Below the pieces are notes generated by a model. It had not been told where the DNA came from. It ran no database searches and saw only the letters and a list, made by a program, of their open reading frames with translations. Made by a program: the position numbers and the translations under genes. Positions 1 to 9,764 of a stretch of 64,000 bases of DNA are shown piece by piece. The stretch is from contig NZ_JFKE01000001.1 of assembly GCF_000647975.1 (NCBI RefSeq), positions 558,001 through 622,000 of the forward strand, read 5' to 3'. The stretch is from Actibacterium mucosum KCTC 23349. GTDB lineage: Bacteria; Pseudomonadota; Alphaproteobacteria; Rhodobacterales; Rhodobacteraceae. Each line of letters starts with the position of its first letter. Position 1 is the first letter of the stretch.

Positions 1-1
1 T

Positions 2-265
2 GGCCTGACGCTGGACAAGCACGCCTTCGCCATCCGCTGCGACCAGAATACCGTGTACTGGGAACTGGTCCGGGCCGGGTGCGGTATTGGCTTTGGCCAG
101 TTGCGTATCGGATTGCACGATCCCGCCGTCCGGCAGGTGTTGTCCGAAATGGACCTGCCGGTGCTGCCGGTGTGGCTGACCGCCCATGAAAGCATGCGCC
201 AGACACCGCGTATCCGGCGCGTCTGGGACATGCTGGCCGAGGGTATGGCGGCGCATCTGCCTTGA
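2..265 (+). CDS. LysR-family transcriptional regulator, C-terminal part only
   Basis: This reading frame is already open at the window edge and ends with TGA at 263-265, so only the last 87 residues are seen. They look like the end of a LysR substrate-binding domain: a Cys-Asp-Gln-Asn stretch, the Gly-Xaa-Gly-Ile-Gly-Phe segment that lines the effector cleft, and a closing Arg-Val-Trp-Asp-Met-Leu helix. Members bind DNA with an N-terminal helix-turn-helix that lies outside the window. It ends 57 bases before leuB. The link to leuB regulation is only positional. Confidence 0.7.
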   Translation, partial: GLTLDKHAFAIRCDQNTVYWELVRAGCGIGFGQLRIGLHDPAVRQVLSEMDLPVLPVWLTAHESMRQTPRIRRVWDMLAEGMAAHLP

Positions 266-322
266 CCCTGCCGGGCCTTGGCGATAGGCGAAGGCAACGC
301 AAATTTCGCAAGGAACACGCTC

Positions 323-1426
323 ATGTCGAACCCTTCTATCCTGATCCTGCCCGGCGACGGTATTGGCCCCGAAGTGATGGCCGAAGTGCGCAAGATCATC
401 GATTGGTTCGGCGCCAAGCGCGGCTTGCAGTTCGACGTGTCCGAAGATCTGGTGGGTGGTGCGGCCTATGACGTGCACGGGGTGCCTTTGGCGGATGCCA
501 CGATGGACAAGGCGCAAGAAGTTGACGCGGTGCTGCTGGGCGCCGTGGGTGGCCCGGCATATGACAACCTGGATTTCAGCGTAAAGCCCGAACGCGGTCT
601 GCTGCGCCTGCGCAAAGAAATGGACCTGTTCGCCAATCTGCGCCCCGCGCAATGCTTTGACGCGCTGGCCGATTTCTCGTCGCTGAAAACCGATGTGGTG
701 GCGGGTCTGGACATCATGATCGTGCGCGAGCTGACGGCCGGCGTGTATTTCGGCGAACCCCGCGGCATTTTCGAGGAAGGCAACGAGCGCGTTGGCATCA
801 ACACCCAGCGCTATACCGAATCCGAGATCGAACGCGGCGCCCGCGCGGCCTTCGAACTGGCCATGCGGCGCAACAAAAAGCTGTGCTCGATGGAAAAGGC
901 CAACGTGATGGAATCGGGCATCCTGTGGCGTGACGTGGTGACCGAAGTTGCCAAGGATTACCCCGAGGTCGAGCTGAGCCATATGTATGCCGACAATGGC
1001 GCCATGCAGCTGGTGCGCGCGCCCAAGCAGTTCGACGTGATCTATACCGACAACCTGTTTGGCGACATCCTGTCGGATTGTGCCGCGATGCTGACCGGGT
1101 CGCTGGGCATGCTGCCCTCGGCGTCGCTGGGCGCGCCGATGGCCAATGGCCGGCCCAAGGCGATGTACGAACCGGTGCACGGCTCGGCCCCCGACATCTC
1201 GGGGCAGGGCAAGGCCAACCCGTCGGCTTGTATCCTGAGCTTTGCCATGGCGCTGCGGTATTCGTTTGATCAAGGGGTCGAGGCGGATCGTCTGGAGGCC
1301 GCGGTTGAACAGGTGCTGGCCGATGGCGTGCGCACCGCCGACCTGATGCAGGCCGATGGCGGCACCCCGGTATCGACTGCTGAAATGGGCGACGCGGTGA
1401 TCGCGGCGCTTGACGCCAGCCTGTAA
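323..1426 (+). CDS. leuB: 3-isopropylmalate dehydrogenase
   Basis: LeuB oxidises and decarboxylates 3-isopropylmalate with NAD+ in leucine biosynthesis, in the cytoplasm. The 367-residue product has the family landmarks in order: [10 protein letters not shown] at the N-terminus, the [10 protein letters not shown] substrate loop, [20 protein letters not shown] with the metal-binding aspartates, and [10 protein letters not shown] in the NAD site. Length is normal for the family. An in-frame GTG lies 45 bases upstream, but the ATG at 323 is preceded by AAGGAA at the right distance and gives the usual MSNPS start. No leuC or leuD is seen beside it here. Confidence 0.96.
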   Translation: MSNPSILILPGDGIGPEVMAEVRKIIDWFGAKRGLQFDVSEDLVGGAAYDVHGVPLADATMDKAQEVDAVLLGAVGGPAYDNLDFSVKPERGLLRLRKEMDLFANLRPAQCFDALADFSSLKTDVVAGLDIMIVRELTAGVYFGEPRGIFEEGNERVGINTQRYTESEIERGARAAFELAMRRNKKLCSMEKANVMESGILWRDVVTEVAKDYPEVELSHMYADNGAMQLVRAPKQFDVIYTDNLFGDILSDCAAMLTGSLGMLPSASLGAPMANGRPKAMYEPVHGSAPDISGQGKANPSACILSFAMALRYSFDQGVEADRLEAAVEQVLADGVRTADLMQADGGTPVSTAEMGDAVIAALDASL

Positions 1427-1498
1427 CAGGCGTTGAAGTCGTCCTAAAGATGTTGCGATGGCGCCATGTACGCCATCGCCACCGAGAGGACGATCACC

Positions 1499-2455
1499 AT
1501 GAACCTGAAAGCTGCCGCGATTGCGCTGTTGGCCTTTGCCTTGTTTTCCACCCATGACGTGGTGGTGAAATTTCTTGGCGGCAGCTACTCCCCTATTCAG
1601 ACGCTGTTCTTTGTCAGCCTGTTCTCGTTCCCGCTGACCACGATGATGCTGGTGCGCGACCCTACACCGGGCAACCTGCGGCCCGTGCATCCGGGGTGGA
1701 TTGCCATTCGGTCGATCACCATGCCCTTTGGTGCCGTTGGCGCGTTTTATGCCTTTGCCACGCTTCCGTTGGCGCAAGTCTATGCCATCATTTTCGCGAC
1801 GCCGCTGCTTATCACTGTCTTGTCCATCCCGATGCTGGGAGAGAAGGTGGGGATCCACCGCGCCGCAGCGGTTGTGGTTGGCCTTGCAGGCGTCCTGATC
1901 GTTATTCGTCCGGGTGCCGAACCGATGCAGCTGGGCCATTTGGCGGCCTTGACGACGGTTCTGGCGGCCAGCCTGCAATCGATCATCTCGCGCAAAATCG
2001 GACGAGAGGAACGTCGCGTTGTTATGCTTCTGTTCCCCTTCGCGGCCACGTTTGTGGTGATGGGTATCGCGCTGGCCTTCGTTTATGAGCCGATGCCGCT
2101 GCGCGACCTTGCGGGTACTGGCATGATCGCTGTTTTGGGCTTTATGGGCGCGCTGGGCCTTGTGGTCGCCTACAGCATGGGTGAGGCCACGATTGTCGCG
2201 CCGATGCAATATTCGCAAATCATCTGGGCCACGATATTCGGCTATGCATTCTTCGGCGAGACGCTGGACAAGACGACGATAATCGGGGCGGGGGTGATCA
2301 TCGCCAGCGGCCTTTACATCCTTGTGCGCGAATCCATTGGTGGACGGTCCGAAAACACACCGGTCCTGCGCAGTCGCTCGCGCCTATTTTCCCCCGGCGC
2401 CTTCCGGGTATCTTCCATGCTGCGACGGAAAAAATCTGACGATCAGGGCACTTGA
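1499..2455 (+). CDS. DMT-superfamily (EamA) transporter
   Basis: The product is a predicted inner-membrane exporter of about 318 residues. It has two consecutive EamA repeats, each with about five hydrophobic helices, and a hydrophilic C-terminal tail of about 35 basic residues that is probably cytoplasmic. The second repeat carries the typical Pro-Met-Gln-Tyr and Glu-Thr-Leu-Asp segments. The start at 1499 is chosen over the upstream in-frame ATG (1466) because GAGAGGA lies 9-10 bases before it and the first helix then begins almost at once. Substrates of this superfamily cannot be read from sequence. Confidence 0.85.
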   Translation: MNLKAAAIALLAFALFSTHDVVVKFLGGSYSPIQTLFFVSLFSFPLTTMMLVRDPTPGNLRPVHPGWIAIRSITMPFGAVGAFYAFATLPLAQVYAIIFATPLLITVLSIPMLGEKVGIHRAAAVVVGLAGVLIVIRPGAEPMQLGHLAALTTVLAASLQSIISRKIGREERRVVMLLFPFAATFVVMGIALAFVYEPMPLRDLAGTGMIAVLGFMGALGLVVAYSMGEATIVAPMQYSQIIWATIFGYAFFGETLDKTTIIGAGVIIASGLYILVRESIGGRSENTPVLRSRSRLFSPGAFRVSSMLRRKKSDDQGT

Positions 2456-2502
2456 TCCCTCTTGCCAAGGCAGTCCGAAAGGCGTACGACGCCCCGCACG
2501 GT

Positions 2503-2579
2503 CGGAGTGTAGCTCAGCCTGGTAGAGCACTGTCTTCGGGAGGCAGGGGTCGGAGGTTCGAATCCTCTCACTCCGACCA
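2503..2579 (+). tRNA. tRNA-Pro (anticodon CGG)
   Basis: A full cloverleaf can be drawn over 77 bases. The acceptor stem is CGGAGTG/CACTCCG with the C1-G72 pair and discriminator A typical of bacterial tRNA-Pro. The D stem is GCTC/GAGC. The anticodon stem is CTGTC/GGCAG (with one G-U pair) and closes the loop TTCGGGA, giving anticodon CGG, which reads CCG. The T arm contains TTCGAAT and the 3' CCA is encoded at 2577-2579. Confidence 0.97.
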
Positions 2580-2712
2580 AATTATCGCCAGATAAGGGCG
2601 ACTCGTAACCAAATACCCCACCATTATTGCAGCGCCGGAAAAGGCGCTTGGCAGGTTCTGCGTCATCGGCATAGGCTTGTGCGCAGACAAAAACCTTTTG
2701 GAAAGGGTCTGA

Positions 2713-3312
2713 ATGATTGGGGTTGATGCTGTTTTGTTGGGCCGGTTGCTGGACGTGATCGCCAACGACATCGTGCCGCTGACGCGCGAAGGCGTGCAAA
2801 CCGGCAACAAGGTATTTGGCGCGGCCCTGTTGCGCAAATCGGATCTGTCGCTGGTTCTGGCCGAAACCAACAACGAAACCGCGAACCCGCTTTGGCATGG
2901 CGAGATGCAGTGCCTGAAGACGTTTTATGAAATGCCCGCCGCCGACCGCCCGGCCACGTCCGATCTGATCTTTTTGTCGACGCACGAACCCTGCTCGTTA
3001 TGCCTGTCAGCCATCACCTGGGCGGGTTTTGACAACTTCTTCTATCTTTTCAGCCACCAAGACAGCCGCGACAGCTTTGCCATTCCGCACGATCTGAACA
3101 TCCTGCGCGAGGTGTTCGATGTGCAACCGGGTGGCTATCGGACCCAGAACGCCTATTGGCAAAGCTGGTCCATTCGTGGCGAAGCCCAGAACGCCGCGCC
3201 TGATGTCCGCGCAAAGCTGATGGCGCAGATCGCCGAGATCGAGGCGACCTATGAAAGCCTGTCGGGCACCTATCAGGACAGCAAAGGTGCCGCCGATATC
3301 CCGCTGGCCTGA
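2713..3312 (+). CDS. Cytidine/deoxycytidylate deaminase-fold nucleoside deaminase
   Basis: This 199-residue protein carries the zinc-dependent deaminase signature: His-Gly-Glu in WHGEMQCL (zinc ligand and proton shuttle) and Pro-Cys-Xaa-Xaa-Cys in EPCSLC. Family members hydrolytically deaminate cytosine- or guanine/adenine-type bases, nucleosides or nucleotides. The C-terminal 80 residues (after GGYRTQNAYWQ) are not part of the core fold and are not diagnostic. It starts 133 bases after the tRNA-Pro gene and ends 9 bases before the convergent winged-helix gene. The substrate cannot be assigned. Confidence 0.8.
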   Translation: MIGVDAVLLGRLLDVIANDIVPLTREGVQTGNKVFGAALLRKSDLSLVLAETNNETANPLWHGEMQCLKTFYEMPAADRPATSDLIFLSTHEPCSLCLSAITWAGFDNFFYLFSHQDSRDSFAIPHDLNILREVFDVQPGGYRTQNAYWQSWSIRGEAQNAAPDVRAKLMAQIAEIEATYESLSGTYQDSKGAADIPLA

Positions 3313-3321
3313 CCGGGCAGG

Positions 3322-4044
3322 CTAGAGCATCCGAATGACATCCTTGTCGATCGACAGCATGTATCCTTTGCGGGCGATGTTCTTGATCAACAGCTCGCTC
3401 ATCATCTGGTTGCCCAGCGCGTCGCGCAGGCGTTTGATCCGCGTGGCGCCGGCGGCTTCGTCGCAATCGGCAGCATTACGGCCCGAGATGACGGCCTCTA
3501 TTTCCGAGCCGCTGAGGATATCCTCGTCCATCCGCGCCTCGGCCAGAACCGACAGGGTTTCGATGGCCGCAGGTGTCAACTTGAACTCCATATTGTTCAA
3601 GACAACAGTATTCTCGTCCCGGCTGATCAACAACGAGGCGACCTGAATCCCGGCCCGCTCGATCTCGGACATGCGGCGGTTCAGCGCGATGATGGTGACC
3701 AGAAAGACCAGCGCGGCGATCAGCAACGCGGTGGCAAAAACCAGCAGCACAAAGATCACCACCCGGTAACTGGCCAGAACGCCAGAAAACGCCGTACCGG
3801 ATTCGGCCAGAATCTCTAACAGCTTGATCTCGGCCCCCGCGCGTAGGTCGTCGTTTTCAACGAATATCCGCTCTACCCGTGCGTTAAACGCGTTGGCGTC
3901 GGGCAGGTTGATGAACAGCAAAACCGCCGTGATCAGAAGGATCGCGACGATGGCGGCAATGCCGATGGGAACAACCGTGTTCAGCCGTTTGTCAGTAACG
4001 AAGGAAATAGGCCCCGGCACTGTCTTTCCTTTCCCCAAGTCCAT
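3322..4044 (-). CDS. Membrane-anchored winged-helix (OmpR/PhoB-type) regulator
   Basis: The 240-residue product has a short basic N-terminus, a first transmembrane helix at about 24-46, an outside loop of about 45 residues rich in acidic and alpha-helix-forming residues, a second helix at about 93-121, and a cytosolic C-terminal domain from about 145. That last part reads as a winged helix of the trans_reg_C type (LTPAAIETLSVLAE ... TRIKRLRDALG ... IKNIARKGYML). ToxR/CadC proteins put the same domain N-terminally, so this is a reversed arrangement. There is no receiver domain. The start overlaps the preceding periplasmic-protein gene by 53 bases, implying co-translation. The target genes are unknown. 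Confidence 0.75.
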   Translation of the reverse strand: MDLGKGKTVPGPISFVTDKRLNTVVPIGIAAIVAILLITAVLLFINLPDANAFNARVERIFVENDDLRAGAEIKLLEILAESGTAFSGVLASYRVVIFVLLVFATALLIAALVFLVTIIALNRRMSEIERAGIQVASLLISRDENTVVLNNMEFKLTPAAIETLSVLAEARMDEDILSGSEIEAVISGRNAADCDEAAGATRIKRLRDALGNQMMSELLIKNIARKGYMLSIDKDVIRML

Positions 4045-4288
4045 CTTCGCCGAACATCGACATGACGTTCAGCAACTGCCAGCCGTCGCTGGCAATGCGT
4101 TGTTCGATCTCGGCCCGCGCGGCGGCGCGTTGGTTGCACGCGGTATCGGGCAGCTCGATCACCCCGTAATGCAGGCGCAACGGGCTGTTCTGTTTGGCCT
4201 TATAGTCGGCATAGCACGCCGCGTGTGCGGCGTTTGCTGCTGACAAAGCCGCGACCATGGCCACGGAAAAGAGGATTGCACGTTTCAT
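3992..4288 (-). CDS. Small secreted protein of unknown function, upstream partner of the winged-helix gene
   Basis: This 98-residue protein starts with a clear Sec signal peptide (Met-Lys-Arg-Ala followed by a hydrophobic stretch ending AANAAHA) and continues as a soluble domain of about 75 residues. Two cysteines (in ACYADY and DTACNQ) could form a disulfide in the periplasm. The C-terminal half (GWQLLNVMSMFGEDG ... AGAYFLRY) resembles short domains with a Gly-Trp-Xaa-Leu motif, but I cannot name the family with confidence. It overlaps the membrane winged-helix gene by 53 bases, which suggests they are made together. Confidence 0.7.
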   Translation of the reverse strand: MKRAILFSVAMVAALSAANAAHAACYADYKAKQNSPLRLHYGVIELPDTACNQRAAARAEIEQRIASDGWQLLNVMSMFGEDGLGERKDSAGAYFLRY

Positions 4289-4437
4289 GGGAACAGAATG
4301 GGAAATGCAGGTGCGTAATTCAATAACAACCGCAATTTGCTGCGCGTTATTGGATGGCATTGCGGCGATATTGTTTGCCTGAACGTGTCCGGCACAGGTT
4401 GGGGCATCACCAATTTATCCGTGCAAGGAGCTTGCCA

Positions 4438-4920
4438 ATGTTCAAAACCACCTGTGCCACTTTGATCGCCGCCACACTGGCTCTGTCCCCCGTTGGGGCG
4501 CGACCGGTGTTGGCTGACAAAAACTCGGACACCGCTGCGGCAGTGTTGTTGGGTGCATTGGCGATTTACGGCATTTCGCAAGCCTCAAAGAAAGACAAGA
4601 AAAAGCCCGAGCCAACGCCAGAGCCCGTGGTGGCTACACACACGCATACCTTCACATCGCATCACGCCCGGCGGTATCAACTGGTGCGGTATGGCCACGG
4701 CATCTTGCCGCTGTCCTGCCTGCGTGCGCCGACCGGTCTGGGCAAGGGACAACCGGATGACATGGTTCTTCCGGACAAGTGTCTTAGCAACGTGAACTAT
4801 CGGGGGCTGCTGCCCCGGTCCTGCGAAACCTACTACACCACCAAAAAGGGGAAATCGCGCGCCGCCTATTCGGCCAGCTGCCTGACCTCGCGCGGTTTCC
4901 TGATTGGTGGCAAGCCCTAA
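4438..4920 (+). CDS. Secreted or envelope protein of unknown function
   Basis: The start at 4438 follows a strong AAGGAG (4425-4430). The 160-residue product begins with a signal peptide (MFKTTCATLIAATLALSPVG, cleavage likely near VLA-DK). A hydrophobic segment (AAAVLLGALAIYGIS) follows, then a Lys/Pro/Glu-rich spacer and a His-rich patch. The C-terminal domain has four cysteines (LSCLRAP, DKCLSN, RSCETYY, ASCLTSR) that would suit two disulfides. It is divergent from the periplasmic/winged-helix pair. No family is recognised. Confidence 0.7.
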   Translation: MFKTTCATLIAATLALSPVGARPVLADKNSDTAAAVLLGALAIYGISQASKKDKKKPEPTPEPVVATHTHTFTSHHARRYQLVRYGHGILPLSCLRAPTGLGKGQPDDMVLPDKCLSNVNYRGLLPRSCETYYTTKKGKSRAAYSASCLTSRGFLIGGKP

Positions 4921-5051
4921 GCGTTTTCGAGCAGGCGCGGGTCACGTTCAGCCATCCTTTCCCGATGATCCGCGCCCACTGGGGCGGAGGGGCCGCCCTC
5001 CGCCCATCTTTTTCCACTTGCTCGCCGGCTGTGCCCGGCGCAATGAGGGGC

Positions 5052-5688
5052 ATGGCCCATGAAAAACCCAATTTCGAGTTTGAAACCCAGGCAATGGCGC
5101 AAGGCGCCCGCTGCGTTGTCGGCGTGGATGAGGCGGGGCGTGGCCCCCTGGCCGGACCCGTCACCGCCGCGGCGGTATGGCTGGATCCCGGTAACATCCC
5201 AGCAGGGCTCAACGATTCGAAAAAGCTCAGCGAGAAACGGCGGTTTGCCCTTTTCGACGCGCTGATGCGCGATGCCAATGTCGCCTGCGTGCATGTGGGT
5301 GTGGATGAAATTGACGCGCTGAACATCCGCAATGCCAGTCTGGTGGCCATGGTCCGTGCGGTTGCGGCGCTGAACCTGCCGGTGGACCACGTGCTGATCG
5401 ATGGCAACGCCATGCCGCAGGGCCTGCCATGCCCCGGCGAATGCGTGGTGAAGGGCGATGCGCGCAGCCTGTCGATCGCCGCGGCCTCGATCATCGCGAA
5501 AACCCAGCGCGACCGGGTCATGGTGGATTTGGCGCAACAATACCCCGGCTATGGCTGGGACCAAAACGCCGGATACCCCACCAAGGCGCATCGCGCGGCG
5601 CTGATAAATCTTGGTGTGACCCCACACCATAGACGCAGCTTCAAACCTGTCCACAATATCTTGTATCAAGACAAATCTGTAAGTGACT

Positions 5689-5690
<2 letters not shown>
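5052..5690 (+). CDS. rnhB: Ribonuclease HII
   Basis: RNase HII cuts RNA in RNA-DNA hybrids and initiates removal of single ribonucleotides from DNA. The 212-residue protein has the VGVDEAGRGPLAGP motif with the first catalytic Asp-Glu pair, a DSKKLSEKRR segment, and the later Asp in VLIDGNA. It ends with the typical HRRSFKPV stretch. The ATG at 5052 sits just behind GAGGGG. In-frame upstream ATGs would add a low-complexity extension that the family lacks. It lies directly upstream of ccrM, a pairing commonly seen in alphaproteobacteria. Confidence 0.95.
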
Positions 5691-6884
<1,194 letters not shown>

Positions 6885-6929
6885 TCGAATACCGCCAATG
6901 CCTGTGGCCAAAGTCACGGCATCGACTTC

Positions 6930-6957
6930 GCCCCGCCCTTGTTGGCGGGGCTTTTTT
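6930..6957 (+). terminator. Rho-independent terminator of ccrM
   Basis: A perfect 8-bp stem GCCCCGCC / GGCGGGGC (6930-6937 and 6944-6951) with a 6-base loop is followed by six T residues at 6952-6957. It sits 45 bases after the ccrM stop and its T-run touches the stop codon of the convergent acetyltransferase gene. Confidence 0.9.
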
Positions 6958-7457
6958 CATGTCCCGGCGGTGTCCTTGTCGAACGCGGGCGCAAAACGCA
7001 GCGCGCCCGTTGGTTCATCGCCAAAGGTGATGAACTGCACGATGGCCGGGTCCACCCCGCGATAGCTCAGCTGCCCGTTGCTGCGAAACCCCATCGGGCC
7101 ATAGACCGCCGGCCGCCCAATCAGCGCACAACCCGTCGCGCCGATATCACGCAGCCGGGCCAACCCTTCGGCCACCAGGGCCGAGCCGACCCCCTGTTTT
7201 TGCCGCGACAGTTCTACCGAGATCGGGCCCAACCCGTACCAGTTGCGCACCCCCTCGATGGTCACTGGCGAAAAGGCCACATGGCCGATGAGCCCCCCGT
7301 CAACTGCCACCAACGACAGCGTCAGGTCGCCGTCGCGGCGCAGCGCATCGATAATCGGCGCCTCGGTCCCATCGCTATAGGGCATAGGCGCAAAGGCGCG
7401 TTCGGTCAGGTCCCGGATCAACGCAATGTCGCCGGGTTCCTCTTTTCGGATGATCAT
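6957..7457 (-). CDS. GNAT-family N-acetyltransferase (YhbS-like)
   Basis: This 166-residue acyl-CoA-dependent acetyltransferase begins MIIRKEEPGD and shows the GNAT core: the Val-Glu-Leu-Ser-Arg-Gln-Lys-Gln-Gly-Val-Gly-Ser-Ala-Leu acetyl-CoA loop in the centre and YGPMGFR near the end, a combination typical of the YhbS group. The acceptor substrate is unknown. The ATG at 7457 is 4 bases from the stop of the upstream monooxygenase gene, so the two are probably co-transcribed. Confidence 0.85.
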   Translation of the reverse strand: MIIRKEEPGDIALIRDLTERAFAPMPYSDGTEAPIIDALRRDGDLTLSLVAVDGGLIGHVAFSPVTIEGVRNWYGLGPISVELSRQKQGVGSALVAEGLARLRDIGATGCALIGRPAVYGPMGFRSNGQLSYRGVDPAIVQFITFGDEPTGALRFAPAFDKDTAGT

Positions 7458-7461
7458 GCGG

Positions 7462-8592
7462 TCAGCTTCCTTTGGGCAGGGGCAATGTGCCCTTGTTATA
7501 GGCGGTCCAGTCTTCAATCTCTGGATAAAACGTCTTGCGCCAGGCCCGAACCCGCGGGTTCATGCGCCGCCGCCACAGGGGCGGGATCAGCGCCATGCCG
7601 GTCATGAACGGGTATCCCAGCGGCAATTGCGGGGCTTCGTCGGGGGTATAGGTCTGCAACAGCGGGAACCGGCGGTTGGGTTTATAATGGTGGTCGGAAT
7701 GGCGCTGCAGGTTGATCAACAGCCAGTTGGTCACCCGGTGCGCGGCGTTCCAGCTGTGGCGGGGTTGCACATGCTCGTATTTGCCATCGCCCAGATGCTT
7801 TCGGGTCAGCCCGTAATGCTCCACGTAATTGGTCAGCTCCAGATACAGCACCGCAAAAAACGCCTGCAGCACAAAGAACACCAGCCCGGCCCAGCCGCCC
7901 ACAGCCAGCGCCAGGGCAAGGAACCCAACCTGCAGCGCGCCATAGCGCCAGAACGGATTGGACGCATGCCAGACGGGCCGTTCGCGCCGGGCCAGCATCG
8001 CCTTTTCCGCCTTCCATGCCGACGCCAGGCATTGCCGCAAAACGCGTGGAAAGAAGCGGTGGAACCCCTCGTTATACCGGGCGCTGACCGGATCGCGCGG
8101 GGTGCCGACATAAAGGTGGTGCACCAACAAATGCTCGCTGCGGAAATGGCTGTACAGCACGCTGGCCATCAGCAGATCGCCCAGCCACCGTTCCAGCCGG
8201 TTCTTCTGATGCATCAGCTCATGCGCGTAGTTGATGCCCACCCCGCCGGTCAAAAGGCCGGTGGAATAAGCCAGTACCAGGAACTCCCACACCGCCAACT
8301 GGCCGCGCCCGGCCCACCAGACCAGGCAAATCAGGGTGGCGCATTGCAGCGGGAACCAGATCAGTGTGACCAGCCTGTACCAGAACAGATCGTCATCCGG
8401 CGTATCGGGGTCGGCATTGTCGGTGTTCAGGCCCACCAGCGCATCCAGCAACGTGCTGGACAGCACAAAATAGACCGGCAGCGTGATCAGGATCCAGCCG
8501 CCAAAATAAGCTCCTGCAAAGATCAGCGGCACCCCGGTGACCGAGATCCAGAACGGCAGGGCATTTGTGGTGGAAATCTGTGCGGTGCTCAT
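7462..8592 (-). CDS. alkB: AlkB-type membrane di-iron alkane monooxygenase
   Basis: AlkB enzymes hydroxylate the terminal carbon of alkanes at the inner membrane using a non-haem di-iron centre. The 376-residue protein has several long hydrophobic helices and all histidine boxes: HELMH (residues 124-128), HLLVHH (about 154-159) and QRHSDHH near residue 295, plus the family signature NYVEHYG. Length is slightly short of the common 400. No rubredoxin, rubredoxin reductase or alkane regulator is seen beside it, so the electron donor must be elsewhere. It is followed at 4 bases by the GNAT gene. Related hydroxylases of other substrates cannot be excluded. Confidence 0.88.
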   Translation of the reverse strand: MSTAQISTTNALPFWISVTGVPLIFAGAYFGGWILITLPVYFVLSSTLLDALVGLNTDNADPDTPDDDLFWYRLVTLIWFPLQCATLICLVWWAGRGQLAVWEFLVLAYSTGLLTGGVGINYAHELMHQKNRLERWLGDLLMASVLYSHFRSEHLLVHHLYVGTPRDPVSARYNEGFHRFFPRVLRQCLASAWKAEKAMLARRERPVWHASNPFWRYGALQVGFLALALAVGGWAGLVFFVLQAFFAVLYLELTNYVEHYGLTRKHLGDGKYEHVQPRHSWNAAHRVTNWLLINLQRHSDHHYKPNRRFPLLQTYTPDEAPQLPLGYPFMTGMALIPPLWRRRMNPRVRAWRKTFYPEIEDWTAYNKGTLPLPKGS

Positions 8593-8611
8593 GTCGCCGG
8601 TCCTCCTGCCG

Positions 8612-9676
8612 CTACCCTAATGTGTCCGGCTCGGATTGATCAAAGTAACGTTGCGACGCATCAAAGGCTTTGCGCATCAGCGTCGGCAAGTCGGCGGGCC
8701 GCAACGCGCGAAAGTTGCCGCGAGCCGGGTTGGCACCTTGCGGAACCTGTGTTGCGAGAACCTGTAGGCGCAGGTGGAAATGAGTGAACGTGTGGGTGAC
8801 TTCCACCCCGACATCCTGCCAATTGGCAGGCATCGGTGCACCGTCATCGGTGCCGTCCCAGCCCTCGGTGGGCCAACCCAACATGCCGCCCAACAGGCCA
8901 CGCGCCGGGCGATCCTCCAACAGCCAGGCACCATCGTCACGCCGGGCCAAATAGGCAATGCCCCTGCGGGTGGGTTTGGGTTTCTTTGGTGTTTTGCGGG
9001 GTAATTCGGCTGCAATGCCGCGGGCGCGGCCAAGGCAAGTCTTTGACAACGGGCAAATGCCGCAGGCCGGGTTGCGCGGGGTGCAGATCGTGGCACCCAG
9101 ATCCATCACCGCCTGCGCATAGCAGCCGGGGCGATGCTCGGGTGTCTCTGCGCCCGCCAGGTCTGTCAGGTCCTTCTTGGCTTTGGGCAAGGGCGTCTGA
9201 ACCGCGAAGTGACGGGCCATGACACGCTCGACATTGCCATCCACAACGGTTTCCGGCCGGTCATAAGCAATCGCCGAAATGGCTGCGGCCGTATAAGGGC
9301 CGATGCCCGGTAGGGCCTGCAGTCCGGCGCGTGTACCCGGGAAGACGCCCCCCCATTCGCCGCTGACCACGCGGGCACATTTCAGCAGGTTGCGCGCCCG
9401 GGCATAGTAGCCAAGCCCGGCCCATTCGCCCATGACATCGGCATCCTTTGCCGAGGCCAGCGCATGAACATCGGGCCACAGAGTGGTGAAGCGGCGAAAA
9501 TACTTGTCCACCGCGGCAACGGTGGTCTGTTGCAACATGATCTCGGACATCCAGACCGCGTACGGGTCGGCCCGCTGCCCTGCTCGCCATGCATCGGGCC
9601 CCACGCGCCACGCCAGTTTGCGCGCGTTTATATCATACCAGGCCAAAAGCCGCTGACTCACCGCATCTTCACACAA
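8612..9676 (-). CDS. mutY: A/G-specific adenine DNA glycosylase
   Basis: MutY removes adenine mispaired with 8-oxoguanine. The protein has the catalytic Glu in SEIMLQQT (residue 45 from the annotated start), the helix-hairpin-helix LPGIGPYTAAAI with the catalytic Asp in VVDGNV (146), and the iron-sulfur loop Cys-X6-Cys-X2-Cys-X5-Cys (198-214). A C-terminal NUDIX-like domain checks for 8-oxoguanine. The first codon is TTG (9676), with AGAGGA about 10 bases upstream. A GTG five codons in (9661) is an alternative. It is divergent from the DUF721 gene. Confidence 0.94.
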   Translation of the reverse strand: MCEDAVSQRLLAWYDINARKLAWRVGPDAWRAGQRADPYAVWMSEIMLQQTTVAAVDKYFRRFTTLWPDVHALASAKDADVMGEWAGLGYYARARNLLKCARVVSGEWGGVFPGTRAGLQALPGIGPYTAAAISAIAYDRPETVVDGNVERVMARHFAVQTPLPKAKKDLTDLAGAETPEHRPGCYAQAVMDLGATICTPRNPACGICPLSKTCLGRARGIAAELPRKTPKKPKPTRRGIAYLARRDDGAWLLEDRPARGLLGGMLGWPTEGWDGTDDGAPMPANWQDVGVEVTHTFTHFHLRLQVLATQVPQGANPARGNFRALRPADLPTLMRKAFDASQRYFDQSEPDTLG

Positions 9677-9764
9677 TCTTTATGCTTCCTCTTGGGCGTT
9701 GGGGCTGGCTGGCACGGTTTTGGCGCAGTACGATGAGCTTCATGTGAACGGAAGCCACGGTGCA

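Noticed and set aside
2456-2712. Integration site at the tRNA-Pro gene
   Set aside because: No repeated tRNA 3' end or integrase was found in the sequence that follows, and the neighbouring genes look native.
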